From NCBI GenBank assembly GCA_944472155.2, contig OX235275.1, forward strand, positions 53,771,228 to 53,835,227: 64,000 nt of DNA, given 5' to 3'. Shown piece after piece: positions 1-11,707 of this stretch. Under the pieces are notes generated by a model. That model saw only the letters and a list, made by a program, of their open reading frames with translations. It made no database searches and had not been told where the DNA came from. Both the position numbers and the translations under genes were made by a program. Each line of letters starts with the position of its first letter. Positions within the stretch are counted from its first letter, which is position 1. The DNA comes from Trichobilharzia szidati (Eukaryota; Platyhelminthes; Trematoda; Strigeidida; Schistosomatidae).

Positions 1-471
1 GACGATATAAAGTCCCATTACCGGACAATGTCGCCGTGCTTGACGTGGTAGACTTCACTCTAGAACTCCAGACAACTTAATGCTGTAGCCAATCAGTGAC
101 AAGTATTTGATTAATTTTCAACCATTGGTTAGCAGGGAATTGATGAGTCACAAAATTAGATCACTAGCTGATAGTGGTTAGACGACCAGTAAAGAGCAGA
201 GAGTACTGGACAATCCTTTCGTTAGCAAACTTAAATTACCAATTGATTATTGCTTGTGAAAATGTTTACTTACGAATATTATCATTGTCCACCGCTTGAA
301 TCTATTATAGTTCTTTAAGGATCAATTTGTTCTCCAGTCATTTTGGCATAAATCCACCTATCCTGACCGTCAAATTGTGTCCAAATGCACACATAAAATA
401 GTATAGAATGTGTTGTTGTATAATTATCTGTAAAATGTTGGATTTCAATTAAATGTATTCCGTAGAAATAT
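1..471. other. no recognisable feature
   Basis: AT-rich DNA without a supported gene or a repeat that I can match elsewhere in the window. Confidence 0.4.
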
Positions 472-823
472 TGTAACGACAGAAGACAAGGGCCAATGAA
501 CAGATCGTTTATTGAGAAAATCAACAGATATTTATAGATTTTTATGTACATTATTATAGGTTATTGTTCGCAGAGAAGCAACGTCTTCTGATTGGTTGTT
601 TTCTTGCTGAAGGTTATTCTGTCATCTATTTGTGACCATTTCTTTGAAAGTTAAGCCATATTTCTGCAAATCGTATTTGCACACCTTAAATCTGCTGCGA
701 TTGGTTGGTGAGTTCTTCAAGGTTAAGCTTTGTTATTGTTTTTTCTCATGACGCTGATTCGGGAGGTGAACATTGACGTCAATTGGTGTCTACAATTTTG
801 GCTTGCAGACACCTCTCACCACA
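472..823 (-). repeat. solo LTR of a Ty3/gypsy element
   Basis: Read on the minus strand it starts TGTGGTGAGAGGTG and ends CTGTCGTTACA. Inside it has TATAAATA and AATAAACG, a promoter and a polyadenylation signal. It matches the LTRs at 16636-16976 and 23258-23617. No internal element flanks it, so it is probably left by recombination. A clean target duplication is not visible. Confidence 0.85.
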
Positions 824-859
824 ATAATACAACCTAAAATATATCGCCTTTACAACTAC

Positions 860-1171
860 AGCATGTCACCTCAGTGGTAACGTCTCTGACTGCAGCACTG
901 GGTGAAGCGCGTTCGGATCTCAGAAGCGATATGAGTTCCTACGAGATTGCAGATACACCTTGCTGACTGACCAGTGAGTGCCAACTAGCACGGAACCTAG
1001 GTCAGGCAAGGCTTCCTGTGGCCGATTGCCTCCACCCATCTAATATCATCAAATCAATATGCACTGTGATGGCAAGCTACTTACTGGAATGGTGGCCACA
1101 CTGCAAACCTGACTGACTGATAGAATTCAGTCTGCACCAAAGAAAGGACACTAGTTACTAGTGTCCAATCA
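860..1171 (+). mobile_element. tRNA-headed SINE, family D
   Basis: The start resembles a tRNA (CAGTGGTAACGTCTCTGACTG and a weak B box near the words cggatctcag). The tail is shared with copies at 9.8 kb, 41.2 kb and 53.0 kb: a cctaggt stretch, gattgcctcc, and an end at ctagtgtccaatcaa. Family D shows no hammerhead. Confidence 0.7.
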
Positions 1172-1644
1172 AATTACTCTAAATCTTATCTCTGAAATTT
1201 CACTATATACCAGTAGGAGTAATACTACTACAACACGTAATACCTATGACCAGCTTGAATAAATCAATAATTGTATTAGATATCCCGCTTGGTATGTGAA
1301 TGATAAACATGTCAAGCTAAGTTAAACTTTATCTATACCAATTATGTTTGATTAGAAAAGCCAAAATGACATAGTTTTAAGCCATTGCATACTTGAATTA
1401 TAATTAAATTATGTATTACTTTTATTGATTATCGGCTTAAGTGGGTAATTTTTGAAGTTTAACAGATGTACTACTGAAAAAACTGTATTTTCCAGTAATA
1501 TAATAGGAGAAAACATTGTTGACCCAGCTTTATGACTTTCTTTCAAGGGTCGATGTGTAGGGATTCTATAGAATACCAGTTTGATTACAAAACTTTACTT
1601 CAAATAAAGAGCAATTGGAAAGTAGAGACTACTTGACTCAAGTT

Positions 1645-1720
1645 TCACCTCAGTCCGTGACTCTTCAGTAGTACGCGCCAATGATCCCATCAACCGGGGA
1701 TCGAACCACCTAGGGCTTTT
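1645..1720 (-). mobile_element. fragment of hammerhead SINE, family C
   Basis: On the minus strand it has the B box region (GGTTCGATCCC) followed by tactactgaagagtc, as in the full copies at 10.6 and 34.2 kb. Confidence 0.5.
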
Positions 1721-2118
1721 TCACTTCCATTCATTTGGATATTTAAAAAAAGTAATTTTTTAGTTTCTCTTTATCATTAGGAGACACAATTAAAATGTAC
1801 GAAAGATACATAGATTTTTGCCCTTCTAGTGAATATAATCTAAGCATAAGGATTGTAGTTTTACGAAAAAGGAAAGGGCACAGTGCTAGGAGCATAAAAA
1901 AACAGTTTGATACAAATGAAAACTAGTCATTTATATTCAGTAAGTCTAGAAGAAGAAGATTCGGGAGGTTTTTAGGTAAACACCATACAACAACGATTCG
2001 ATTGATTGCACGTTTAGAAGTAGTGACCATTGAGGCCCATCAAGTCAATCGTGTCAGGAGTTCTCGCCAATGATATAGGCTGGTGGTTGTGTTATATATC
2101 TAAAATCAAAGCAACCCA

Positions 2119-2750
2119 AGGTACCGACAGTTCCAAAAAAGTCCTTATTCTTAAAAATGCAGTTCCTTGGTGATAACGCCAGTGAGATACTAACACAGCT
2201 GTACCTTAGAAATGCGAAAAAAGAGCATTCACTGCTGCTGAATTACGCTGTGTCTTCAAAACCATTCCTCTTTTGCGTTCGGAAGTAAATGACAAACTGC
2301 CTAATTTCGCCTCTTCCATGTGTATCTACCAGTTTAACTGCTCCTGTGGAGCCAGTTACATAGACCGTACAATTAGGCGTGCTTCTCGTCAAATTTCCGA
2401 ACATCACCCTGCGTGTTTTGTTAATTAAAAGACAAACAAAATCTATTCGTAGCGCTATTCCATCTCATCTTGTGGATACAGAACACAAGATCGATGTTAA
2501 CCAAGCTTTCAGGGTCATTCACCGCATACCAACAAACCTCAATTTCACCTTAAGAGTTCGATTACTAAATATTGCTAAGGCTAGTTGTTGGGATCCATAT
2601 TAAGAAGCCTAATTTGTGCGTTCAAAAGAAATTAGTTCAAACATTTTCCTTACCTTGGCCGTGTGGGTTTGAATGATCCTGAATTTTTGTGGAACTTTCC
2701 TAATTTAAGTTGATATTCTATTTGCTACTATATCTTTATTATTATTATAA
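2119..2750 (+). mobile_element. Penelope-like element fragment (RT end and GIY-YIG endonuclease, broken)
   Basis: It encodes LQFLGDN-like sequence, then CIYQFNCSCGASYI and RRASRQISEHHPA, the GIY-YIG endonuclease start of PLEs. It continues with KSIRS and IPTNLNF in shifted frames. The same stretch occurs on the minus strand at 55235-55800. Stops and frame changes make it dead. Confidence 0.8.
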
Positions 2751-3024
2751 TTTAAGTATCTTTAATGAACTGTGGTAATTCCATTGCGATCTTACTTTAT
2801 CAATCGATATTATTTAAAAAAAACACTAATATTGTTATTGACTACTATTCTAGAATACTCTATGTATATAAACATATGTATATTTAATTGTAGAGCGAGA
2901 AGAAGAGGAACTTATCGAGAAGGATGTTCTTCTTTGCTCAATTCTTTTGTGTTTTATAGATATGTCTGAATGAATATTTTTGCTATATTATGAAATTGAC
3001 AGAAATAGGAATTCATATGCTGGT
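2751..3024. other. AT-rich spacer
   Basis: Contains a (TTA)n-like run after the PLE and AT-rich sequence. No gene is supported. Confidence 0.4.
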
Positions 3025-3165
3025 TATTAGATTATCTACCGGCAGTATGTGAATGGTCGACAGGCTCATCATGTAACCTGAAGGTCTTGGGTTTCATCAT
3101 AGAGAATTACTGCTGAACAGTCTCGAACTAGATTAAAACAGCTGTCCAGTATTTGGCCATGGATT
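3025..3165 (+). mobile_element. decayed hammerhead SINE, family C
   Basis: The order is tRNA-like head, then tactgctgaacagtc, then aaaacagctgtccagta, as in better copies. The GGAC half of stem II is lost. A second, poorer head lies at 3605-3690. Confidence 0.5.
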
Positions 3166-3736
3166 TCGGTGGTTCTATAGCTAACATCAGTCCAAAAGCA
3201 CCATTAATCCAGCAAAATAAACCATGAGAAGATTGCACAACGATATAGTGGTCTGAAATCAATAAGAGAGTTAAGATATGATATGATATGAACGATAAGC
3301 ATACAGTGACCGAAATCTTATATGGATTCATACAACCTGCACTAAAAGTAATGCTGCGACTACTGTTCCACACATGGTAGTAATACTGAACTCATCTAAA
3401 GACCAGTAGATTGAGTGATGCATAACGCTGATACATTTTAAACCACTATGGACTGATTGACCCTATGAGACTTTGTCTAGTCAACAGTATTTCTTCCATA
3501 GACTTCCCAGTTCTCTTAATCAAATAGACGAGTTAACACATCCTTCTGTTCAAAGCTTTATATCTTACGAATTACCAGAAGTTAGTTTTCAATGGTAATT
3601 GACTCCCAACCTAGTGGCTGAATGATCAGAGAGTTGACCTAGTAATCGGCGATTCCTGTCTTCGATCTTTCTTCGGCTGTGGTCATGGATACACATCCGC
3701 GAAGTGTTGTAAAGTAAGGCACAAAACAGGTGCCAT

Positions 3737-4580
3737 TATAATTATTATTAATTCCCTGAGTTCCGAGTGGGACATCACATCTATACTTTATCCTATCTCC
3801 TGCCATCCTCTTCATCTGGCCAGCTCCACGATTGCCTAGAATCTCTCATCTCCTCCATGCCGCCATTACACCGATGACCTACTCGTTGCTTCCCGTTCTG
3901 ATTCCACTCGAGCGAAGGCCTGACTGTCGCGCGATGTCATTCAATAACCTCCTCAATGTATGCCCGATCCATCTGGATTTCCTCCTACATATTGTTGAGC
4001 GATCGGCTCTCGCCTGTTAGTTTGTTGCTAGTTACAGTTTCCTGTTACTAATTCTTTCTGGTTGGCCAGCTGGCCATCTGTTCTTCAGTATGGAGCCAGC
4101 CAGCAAAGTGAGCAGCTGTTGATAAAGGTCTGCAGTAGCTTGTTGGAAATGCTTTTCGTGACGGGCGCGCACTGCAAGTTTCTGATCCGTATAGAAGCAC
4201 TAACTGACTGGCTTCATTGACATTTGTGAAGAGAATGCGAATCTTGTTGTTTATACTGGCTGAGAGGGAGCAGAAGATTTACAAACTGGTTTCAGTTTGT
4301 TGAAGGCGTATCTTGCCTTTCCAATTCTGGCTGACTGGCTGGCGTTGACATCATCCGTGCTGTATGACTGCCTGCCTCTGGTTGAAATCGTGTTTTCTGG
4401 CTGGATAAGTGAAGGAAGGGAGTAACCTCCGTCAAATCCCCCTCTCGCCTAGTTTACTAGCTCGCTGGTTTCCCAGCCGGTTCCAAGCTCAAAGACGGAG
4501 GGTTAAGCGTTGAGTTAGTGACCCCATGCCACAAAACCAATCAAACGGTTTCAGAAACATCAACGCACAATGAAAATACT
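3737..4580 (-). mobile_element. RTE-clade LINE copy, internally deleted
   Basis: On the minus strand it carries the RTE ORF2 C-terminus (the RTE 'RIGKARYAF / KIRILF' region, broken) and ends in an AAT-rich tail next to 3737. Bases about 4445-4580 are a separate 5' block also found at 40655-40800, joined here to a different point of the ORF. Confidence 0.75.
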
Positions 4581-4872
4581 TTAAAACTGATACCACCTGC
4601 TCCTTTAATAATAATAGTTCTCTGATTGACGTCAGCTCGACATTTTTGCTGAAATAAATCTTAACAGAAGACTCTAGAAGATCTAGAGTTCCAAGATGAT
4701 TTATTGCTAATGTGAAACAAACCCAAAGTTCTACAGACTAAAATGAACAATTTGTCCGAACAGTTAGGTGGAGAAGGCATCACTAATGTTAAATCAATCA
4801 CACGACCAACTAATAAGGATTATCAAGCAGCATGGAATGAAATGACGACATGCCGGTCATATGCTGATTAAC

Positions 4873-5128
4873 CGCTGAGTGGAATCCCCGGCCAGGCTTT
4901 AAAGTGTAACGCAGAGAGGTCTTCAAGCTAGAAGCTTGAGATCTGGGTAGCACTTGTGTCTATTTTCACAGGATGGAGTTGCTGGCCGCCTCATGCCCAA
5001 CCTTCCCTCTTCACCAGTCTTATTACTGGCATAGCGAGGTAAAGGAATGCCTCGTCGGCCGGGGATCGAATCCCAGGAACACATGTGTGGTTGACAGGCA
5101 TTCTACCGCTGTGCTACCGACGCTCGAA
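4873..5128 (-). mobile_element. tRNA-headed SINE, family B
   Basis: The minus strand has an A box-like start (GTGGTAGCACAGCGG-type) near 5120 and a B box at GGGATTCGATCCC. Then follow cctcgctatgccagtaataag and ggttgggcatgaggcgg. The same unit occurs at 10080, 17930, 52332 and 61747. Confidence 0.78.
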
Positions 5129-5714
5129 TCCTAAGGGAAACAATAATTATCTATAACATCAAAGGAGATTTTGATCTGCACAATCAGAGAGAGAGGAAAG
5201 TAAGAAAGATAGAAAGACAGGTGCAACAATTTACTGGGATTTTTTTCCATTCAAGAAAATACACCTGATATTAAGTGTGTATCGTATTCTTGATTTCATA
5301 TTGGAAATAGAATTCTGACAAATCAAAAATCAATAAATGTTTACACGTATTCATTTATTTATTTATTTACTTTTATTATTTTTGACATATATCATGGTAA
5401 TGTTAGTTATTTAGGTCAGATAATTTCAATATCTGGGTGAAGCACAACAGGCATAGTCTGTGATTGACCTTGAAATTGATAAGTTTCCTTTAAGTGATAA
5501 ACCTTCCCTTTTGGCCTTTTATATCATTTAATGTGTATTGAACTGCATAGTGTCGGTATTTTCAGTAATAAGCATAATGGTCATACGTCATTTTCATGGG
5601 TAGATGATATCTATAGGGGTGATTCTGAAGATAGACTGGACGTAAACTAACTTATCTACTTTGACTGGTGACAGTGATTAGCAGGTGAGTTACCTAATGA
5701 AGGAGTGATGATGT

Positions 5715-6120
5715 TCCCAATGGGACTCGAACCCAAAGGATGATCCACTAGGCTATGGGGGCGGTGATAGCCACCACTTATGCAATAGGTATCCGTTTAG
5801 GCCATATCTAGCGTGTTGATTGATTATACTGAACTGAAACACACACTGTGTTTGATTATATGCCGGCTGCTAGGATGGGCGCTATGGGGACTGAAACGAT
5901 TTCGGGGCTGGGTTCGAGTTTGAAGTGAGAAAACCATCATCACTCAATGAGAATGTGGGTACATAAATCTGATGAGTCTCATATAGGAGGAGGAGATACA
6001 CGACTTGAATTCTACTGTTAGTCAAATTCCACAAAAAAAACTTTATGATAATCCTTAGACAACATGGAATAGTCCATACATGGAGCCGACATTTCAAGAA
6101 AGACCAAGCACTTTGGTCCA
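5715..6120. mobile_element. two decayed Sm-alpha-type SINE pieces, opposite strands
   Basis: A minus-strand head with a GGTTCGAGTCC B box lies at 5715-5780. A plus-strand copy at 5870-6120 keeps ggttcgag, catcatcactcaatgag and the hammerhead words ctgatgagtct and ataggag. The GAAA element is lost, so it is not expected to cleave. Confidence 0.6.
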
Positions 6121-6187
6121 GCGAAATCAGTTAACAGGAGATGTGAATTTACCTAAAAACAAATTATAAACTTACACTAGTTGAAGT

Positions 6188-6262
6188 TAATTGGTTGATG
6201 GTGACTAGCAGGGGAAGACAGGTAAATGTGCATTTCATCCCATTTGGGACTCGTCCTCTGGA
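6188..6262 (-). mobile_element. Sm-alpha-type SINE fragment with damaged hammerhead
   Basis: The minus strand has catccag, gacgagtcccaaatggga and tgaaatgcaca, the hammerhead order, but the core CTGATGA is changed to a GGACGA form. Confidence 0.6.
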
Positions 6263-6580
6263 TGTGAGTGGTAGCCCAAGTGTTCTAGTGGATAACGCTT
6301 TGACATTTGAAACTTGAAACTATGGGCACCGGTTTTGAGGCCGGTGGGAACACAGTCAGTCACTCACTGGGGAATGCACGTACATCCAGCCACCAACAAG
6401 TCTCAGATTGGACGAAATGCACATCCTGGATTCTGCTACAAGTCATTATCCACCAGTTAACTTCAAGTTACATAAGCAGACATCGTCAAAGCGTCTTCAC
6501 AAGAAGCTCATATGTCAGTCTGAGACCAAGCACTTCTCTCCAGTCAATCGACGGGAATACCTAAATTGAATTAAATTAAG
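6263..6580 (+). mobile_element. Sm-alpha-type SINE, near full length
   Basis: It starts with a tRNA-like Pol III head (tagcccaagtgttctagtgg, ggttttgaggcc), then a damaged hammerhead (ggacgaaatgcacatcctgg). The tail ends ctgagaccaagcactt and cagtcaatcgacggg, as in the copy at 37090-37372. Confidence 0.72.
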
Positions 6581-7061
6581 CTAGTAGACTTCTCATGGTC
6601 ACCTTTCATCAATGGCATTCAGTGTGTTGTTCTTAGCTTGTTCAAGAGTATCCAGTGTTTTAGTGTACTTTGTTATTAGAGTGTATTATCAATGAATTAG
6701 ATACAAATGGCTGTTAAAACTTATCTCCCTATTCTAGATCAGGTTTCTTATAACCCTATCAAGTGACTAGCCAAGCGATCATTAAGATTATTAGGCAGAA
6801 TCTTGACTGTTAGTTGCTGAAAGTAATCAGCGAGATCTACATCCAGTTTAAAAATGTGTGTCTAGAATATAGGAAGATAATACTTTTGGTTTATGTGAAG
6901 AAGAATTAAATTTCAGATGGGAGAGTACACCGATGATCCCACTTTGGATGTAACATACACTTTCCAGGCTACGAGCCTAGCACATTTACTAGCTATCGGT
7001 GCTGTTATAACTCGTGACTATCTCCTATATAGCACCACTCGATCATGAGCTAACATTGCTT
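6581..7061. other. no recognisable feature
   Basis: AT-rich DNA. I see no gene and no clear match to the repeat families of the window. Confidence 0.35.
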
Positions 7062-7145
7062 AGAGAACCATTGGAAAACCTGGGAGTACTTGGCAGCAGT
7101 TTCGTCCTAGTTTGGAACTCTTCAGCAGTATACTATCATTCCTCT
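7062..7145 (-). mobile_element. hammerhead SINE fragment, family C
   Basis: The minus strand reads tactg, ctgaaga, gttcc, aaacta, ggac, gaaac. The core words are present, but the outer stem I strands no longer pair well. The tRNA head is missing. Confidence 0.55.
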
Positions 7146-7299
7146 AAATACTAAGTCGGACATACGGCTTCAGCAGTACATCTTCATTTAACACGGTTAG
7201 CTGTAGTGTTTCCCTAAACCCCACATGATCTGAAGGTCACCCTCGGGCACACTGACAACTCTCTGTTTCCCATTTAAGTTTCACTTGATGATCCACATT

Positions 7300-7520
7300 G
7301 TATGTGATTTCACTAGATAATCTCCTCAAAGTATACCCAATCTACCTCCATTTCCTTCTGCCTGTTTCTTTGTCTATGGACAGTTGATTAGTAACTTGCT
7401 AATGTTCCTTGCCTCTAATTCTTTCGGGCGATTTTACAATCTGTGTGGAGCAAAAGCCGCTGTGTAGGAAAGTTCACTTTACCCAGCTAGCAATGCTTTT
7501 CAGAACTCTGCAGAATTACT
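7300..7520 (-). mobile_element. RTE-clade LINE fragment
   Basis: Parallel in order to the RTE minus copies at 3.9 kb and 39.7 kb: the 'cctccatttccttctgcc' and 'gcctctaattctttcgggcg' words. Confidence 0.5.
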
Positions 7521-9264
7521 CACTTAACTTATGTCATTAATCGATAATAACCAAAGTGTCACTTCGAATCCACAAACGAACAAACAACAGGTATAATTCA
7601 TGAGTAATTAGACTCCAGTCGAGGGAATGAAGGACAAAACTGTGTTAATCTGCTAACCTGAAATTCATGATACATTTCACTGGTGGTATCACCTACACTC
7701 ACTGGTGAAAAGACCCGATCTAGGAAAAGATACATGCCCAGTATTTTCTGTAACTCAATGGCTCTTTAAATGATCTGCATTTGTGATCAAATCTTCAGTA
7801 AAATTGATCAGATCCTTTTAAAACCATAATCTGAGTGTATTTTGGGTTTTTTAGGCTCACAGGTTAAATGATCTAGAGTTGGACTTAAAGCCTAAAGACT
7901 ACTGACTCAAGTTCACTTGCAACAGCGAGTTCCTTTTCCACTTAAAGTCACCACTACTTTGCCTGTTAGACTAGTCTGAACTATGAAGTCACAGATTAAG
8001 AGCACAATTAGTTGAGGACAATATGGTCTGCAGCTGAGGTAAGAGGACACTACCTAGGGCAAGATAATTTGAGTCAGGGTGGTTAAGACCTGATATAGTC
8101 TTCGGTTGAGACCTAGGTGTCATTCACCTGCAAACTAAGCATGTTCACAACCTTGAAGAAACTAATGTTTGCTTCAAAACTTGAACCTAATAGAAAGAAC
8201 GTCTGCTCACGCCAATGTTGGGCAATTTAACAGTGCTACAAACTTACTGAAAGAACACTGCAGGATCTGAACACTACAGTGATCAATTCCCTGTCTGGTG
8301 AACTGAATGATGCAAGCTAACTCTCAGGGAGGGTGTTTCCTTTATGACCCCAGATATTCAGTGCTGATAAGTGGCGATATGGAGGGGGTCATGTTGAAAC
8401 AATGATTCCTGTAGCCAGACCGCAATATCAGGCTAGGTTTCACCTTCTTCTAGTCCAAATAATAGTATATACTGAGTCAGTGGTTTGGTGTTAAGAAGTC
8501 CGTCAAACAAGCGGGAGATCCGGATCCTATTCCCCACAGACTCACTTATTAATCTCACCTGGCCCGGTGTAAGCCCACGAAAGAGGGGAGGCAAGCAATC
8601 CCATCAGGAGAAAACAACACCGCAGCTAATCAAAACTTCCGGGCTTAACGCCCAACATTCTACTCTGAATGCAAGGAGTGAGTGATTCTCATAGAATAAA
8701 AAAAACATCACTCTTTCTGTTTAAATAGAGGAAAGTTGGTGGTCTGTCTGAACAAATGTTTATTCCTACTGTGTACAACTTATCTCACCAAATATTTGAT
8801 TTATTACACCGGAGAAGAAAGAATAACGCGGATTATGTAATCCAATCTGAACTGCAAACATTACCAAGTGAAAATCACAGTAGGTGCACTTGTATTTGTA
8901 TATATACACATATATATATGTATATATATATATGTCAAACGCATTGTCTGTTTGTTCGTGTGGATGCGTAAATTGATGTAGCTATTTATCATTATTCAGA
9001 TAAATAAAATTATACATTGAAAATTGAATTAGAAAGCATAGAATTGTAGCGCGCGAAATTCAAATCATTTAAACACTTTGAATTGATTCAGGATAAATCT
9101 ACTGTTTGATGCTGGATCCAGCTGTAATAAATAAGATTTGTAATAGGCATGCAAGTTCAAAAACATAGAAGTCAGAAGTCTTCCCTCCGTAATTTCTCTT
9201 CGAAACTATACGGTTTATATACGCACAATGTCTAGTGTCCCACAAACTCAAAGATCTATGGCGA
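7521..9264. other. mostly unassigned DNA with a TA-rich microsatellite
   Basis: Holds a TA/TATG microsatellite at about 8895-8936 and a less AT-rich stretch at 8550-8690 of unknown nature. No supported gene. Confidence 0.4.
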
Positions 9265-9680
9265 AAACCAATAAATTGGCGGAAGAAGCAGCGGAGACAG
9301 CGCTTCAAAGGAACCTAGAGAAGACAGTGGTGATGAAGATACCCAGCCGGTAACAGAGGAAAACATAAGTGACTGTCGACGGGAGAAATTGGAAAGAGGT
9401 CGCCTCTTTCGCCTAACTATGAAGGATCATTTCAACTACATTTGGCACGGATTAAGATGTCGCAGCCAGGAACGGAGAGAAAAAGAAAGACAGACTTACA
9501 CCACTCTGAAATCAGTGTGGAAATATGCTGCACACAGTATAAGGAACAAGATCCGGATTTTATATACTAACGTCAAGTCAGTTCAGAGACTTGGCGCCTC
9601 ATGAAAAACATTTCTCTTAAGTCTCTGCAGACTTTTATCTATGGCTGCCCCCCATCGCCCCACACTGAAAATCATATGCC
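9265..9680 (+). mobile_element. RTE-clade LINE fragment
   Basis: Encodes TTLKSVWKYAAHS then NKIRILYTNVKSV, the RTE connector after the reverse transcriptase. Scattered stops follow. Confidence 0.72.
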
Positions 9681-9689
9681 TGGCCAGAA

Positions 9690-10560
9690 AGAATATGACA
9701 CACGAAACTGATTGAATTCAGGCTGAACCAGAGTAAGAACTAGACACATTAAACTTGTTACCAACTAGTGTCCAATCAAAAGTATCCAATACAGTCAGTC
9801 CTACAGGAGGTCAATCGCGAGACCGGATAGCACAGTGGTGGTAACGTCTCTGACTGCAGCACTGACTAGATGACACGGGTTCGAATCTCAGAAAGGATGT
9901 GAATTCCTCCAAGGTGGTTGCAGATACGCCTTGATGAGTGCCAAATTGCACGAAACCTAGGCCGATTGCCTTCAACCATCTAATATCATCAAATGAATGT
10001 ACACCATGATGGTGAGCCGTCCGGCGATAGCTCAGTTGTTAGAACGGAGGACTGTAGATTGGTGCAGTGATCCTTAGGTGAATCGGTGGCATAGCGGTTA
10101 GGACGCTCGCCAACCATGCACATGGTCCGGGGTTCGATCCCCGGTGAGCCGACGCACTCCTTTACCTCGCTAAGCCAGAAATAATGCTGGTGAAGAGCAA
10201 AGGTTGGCATGGTAAAATAAACACTGCTACGGAAAGTTCAAGCCACAAGCTTGAAGCCCTATGTTCCGCTGGGGAACGTGAAGGAGAAAAATGGTGGTGA
10301 GCCACCTAAAATACTGGCTTAAATGCAACCCTGGAGGAATTCATGTCGCATCCGGGATTCGAATCCACGTCACGCAGTGAGCGCTGAAGTCACAGACATT
10401 ACCACTGAGCTATTCGGGCTCGCGACTGACCTCCGCAATGACGAGCCACCAAGTGGAATAGTGCCCTCATGACAAACTTGACTGATAGAATTCAGTCTGC
10501 ACCAAACAATGGACTAGACACATTACACTAGTCACTGACTAGTGTTCAATCAAAGAACTT
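9690..10560. mobile_element. nested SINE cluster (families D and B)
   Basis: Family D runs on the plus strand at about 9815-10018 (box cgggttcgaatctc). A family B copy sits at 10080-10300, with agcggttaggacgctcgcc as A region and ggggttcgatccccgg as B box. A family D piece on the minus strand is at 10318-10440, and a family D 3' end on plus is at 10440-10560. The order suggests insertion into older SINEs. Confidence 0.72.
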
Positions 10561-10564
10561 GTTG

Positions 10565-10890
10565 GGTACAGGATTTCATCATGATCTGACATTAGTCAGA
10601 GAACCACTGGAAAACCTGGGAGTACTGGACATCTGTTTCGTCCTTGTTTGAGACTCTTCATCAGTACCCACCCACCGCTAGGGTTCGAACCCAAGACCTT
10701 CTGGTTACAAGGCGATCTCGTATACCATTAAACCACCGGGACCCGATCCAATGGCCCATGAATTCTAACTTCTGCCAATTCACGATATAGCGCGACCCCT
10801 AGCCAATGTCTTCGGCGAGTATTTGTCCTCACACCCGACCTGCTGCACCCTACTGGTCACGACTTCCAACCGGAACACCAGGTAACTCAT
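10565..10890 (-). mobile_element. hammerhead SINE, family C, near full length
   Basis: Minus strand: 5' block ending near 10750, head with agtggtttaatggtatacga-like words and B box GGGTTCGAACCC. Then comes a hammerhead region at about 10610-10665 and a tail atcatgatgaaatcctg. The core reads ATGAAGA, so position C3 is lost. Confidence 0.75.
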
Positions 10891-11637
10891 AACTTTTCAG
10901 AGATTCTAACTGGTGTCGCCTGTAGCTGAATTCAGAGAAGTTCTCCTGAATTTATTCATACCAGAATTAAGAGATGAACCTAAGTTGGCGAGTCCTGACA
11001 AACACGAAAACTTAGGTCCAGGGATTACCGCTGATTTCCTCCATTCACCTAAAAATATTATTGCATAATAACAGACAAACAGCTGTTAACCTCTTTGAAC
11101 ATTTCATTGAATCTTGTTACTTATATTTTTCTCACTAAGCTACATTTTAGTTTCTATCAACGTGCTACAAGCTTTGCTGAAGCTTAACTCTAAAAATACA
11201 TTAGTTGTTCAACCTACTTATGACTGTCTAAATTATAGTTTAAACTATTAGTGTTATCGATAGAGTTTACAAATATTCAACATGCTATAAAATGGGCTTG
11301 TTTTAATAGCTTGAACCACCTGTTGTAAAACATTTTCTAAAAATGTCTAAAACACCCCATTTATAGTTAGTTCCCTTGTATTCTTGGCTTTTCTTCGCCG
11401 CTGTTTGATTCACTCTCTGTCTACTAACCAGTTGTTGACATGTATCAAAGGTTTGATTTTTCTCTTTTAAAATTCGTCTTTTTTTGTCTATTTTGTGGTC
11501 GGACATATGGTTAATATAACCTCACAAGTAGAGAAAGCGGGTAGGAGTTACTCTGTAAACTAGTCAAGAACGATATTCCTAAATGTTTGCGCATTTATTT
11601 AAAGCAATCAAAAAGTGTACTAGTGTGTTTAGTAAAG

Positions 11638-11707
11638 ATGAAAATATTCGATACTTTTCAGTTTAATATCATACTGTGGTGTGTGCTACTGATAGCATTT
11701 ACTAGTA
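11638..11707 (+). CDS. NELL: NELL-like gene, candidate exon 1 (signal peptide)
   Basis: The ATG opens a 23-residue reading with a polar start (MKIFDTFQF) and a hydrophobic core (NIILWCVLLIAFTS), typical of a signal peptide. The frame closes at a TAA at 11713, so the exon must end before it. A GT at 11708 (gtatat) leaves one base, the phase exon 2 needs; a GT at 11705 (gtagta) gives the same phase. Both donors are weaker than those of the later exons. The codon formed with exon 2 is Ser. The exon stands alone in an 8.7 kb gap before exon 2. An unseen alternative first exon is possible. Confidence 0.5.

Noticed and set aside
10090..10160. Possible functional tRNA gene (strong A and B boxes)
   Set aside because: The stem pairing is incomplete and the sequence continues into the common SINE family B body, so it is a SINE head.
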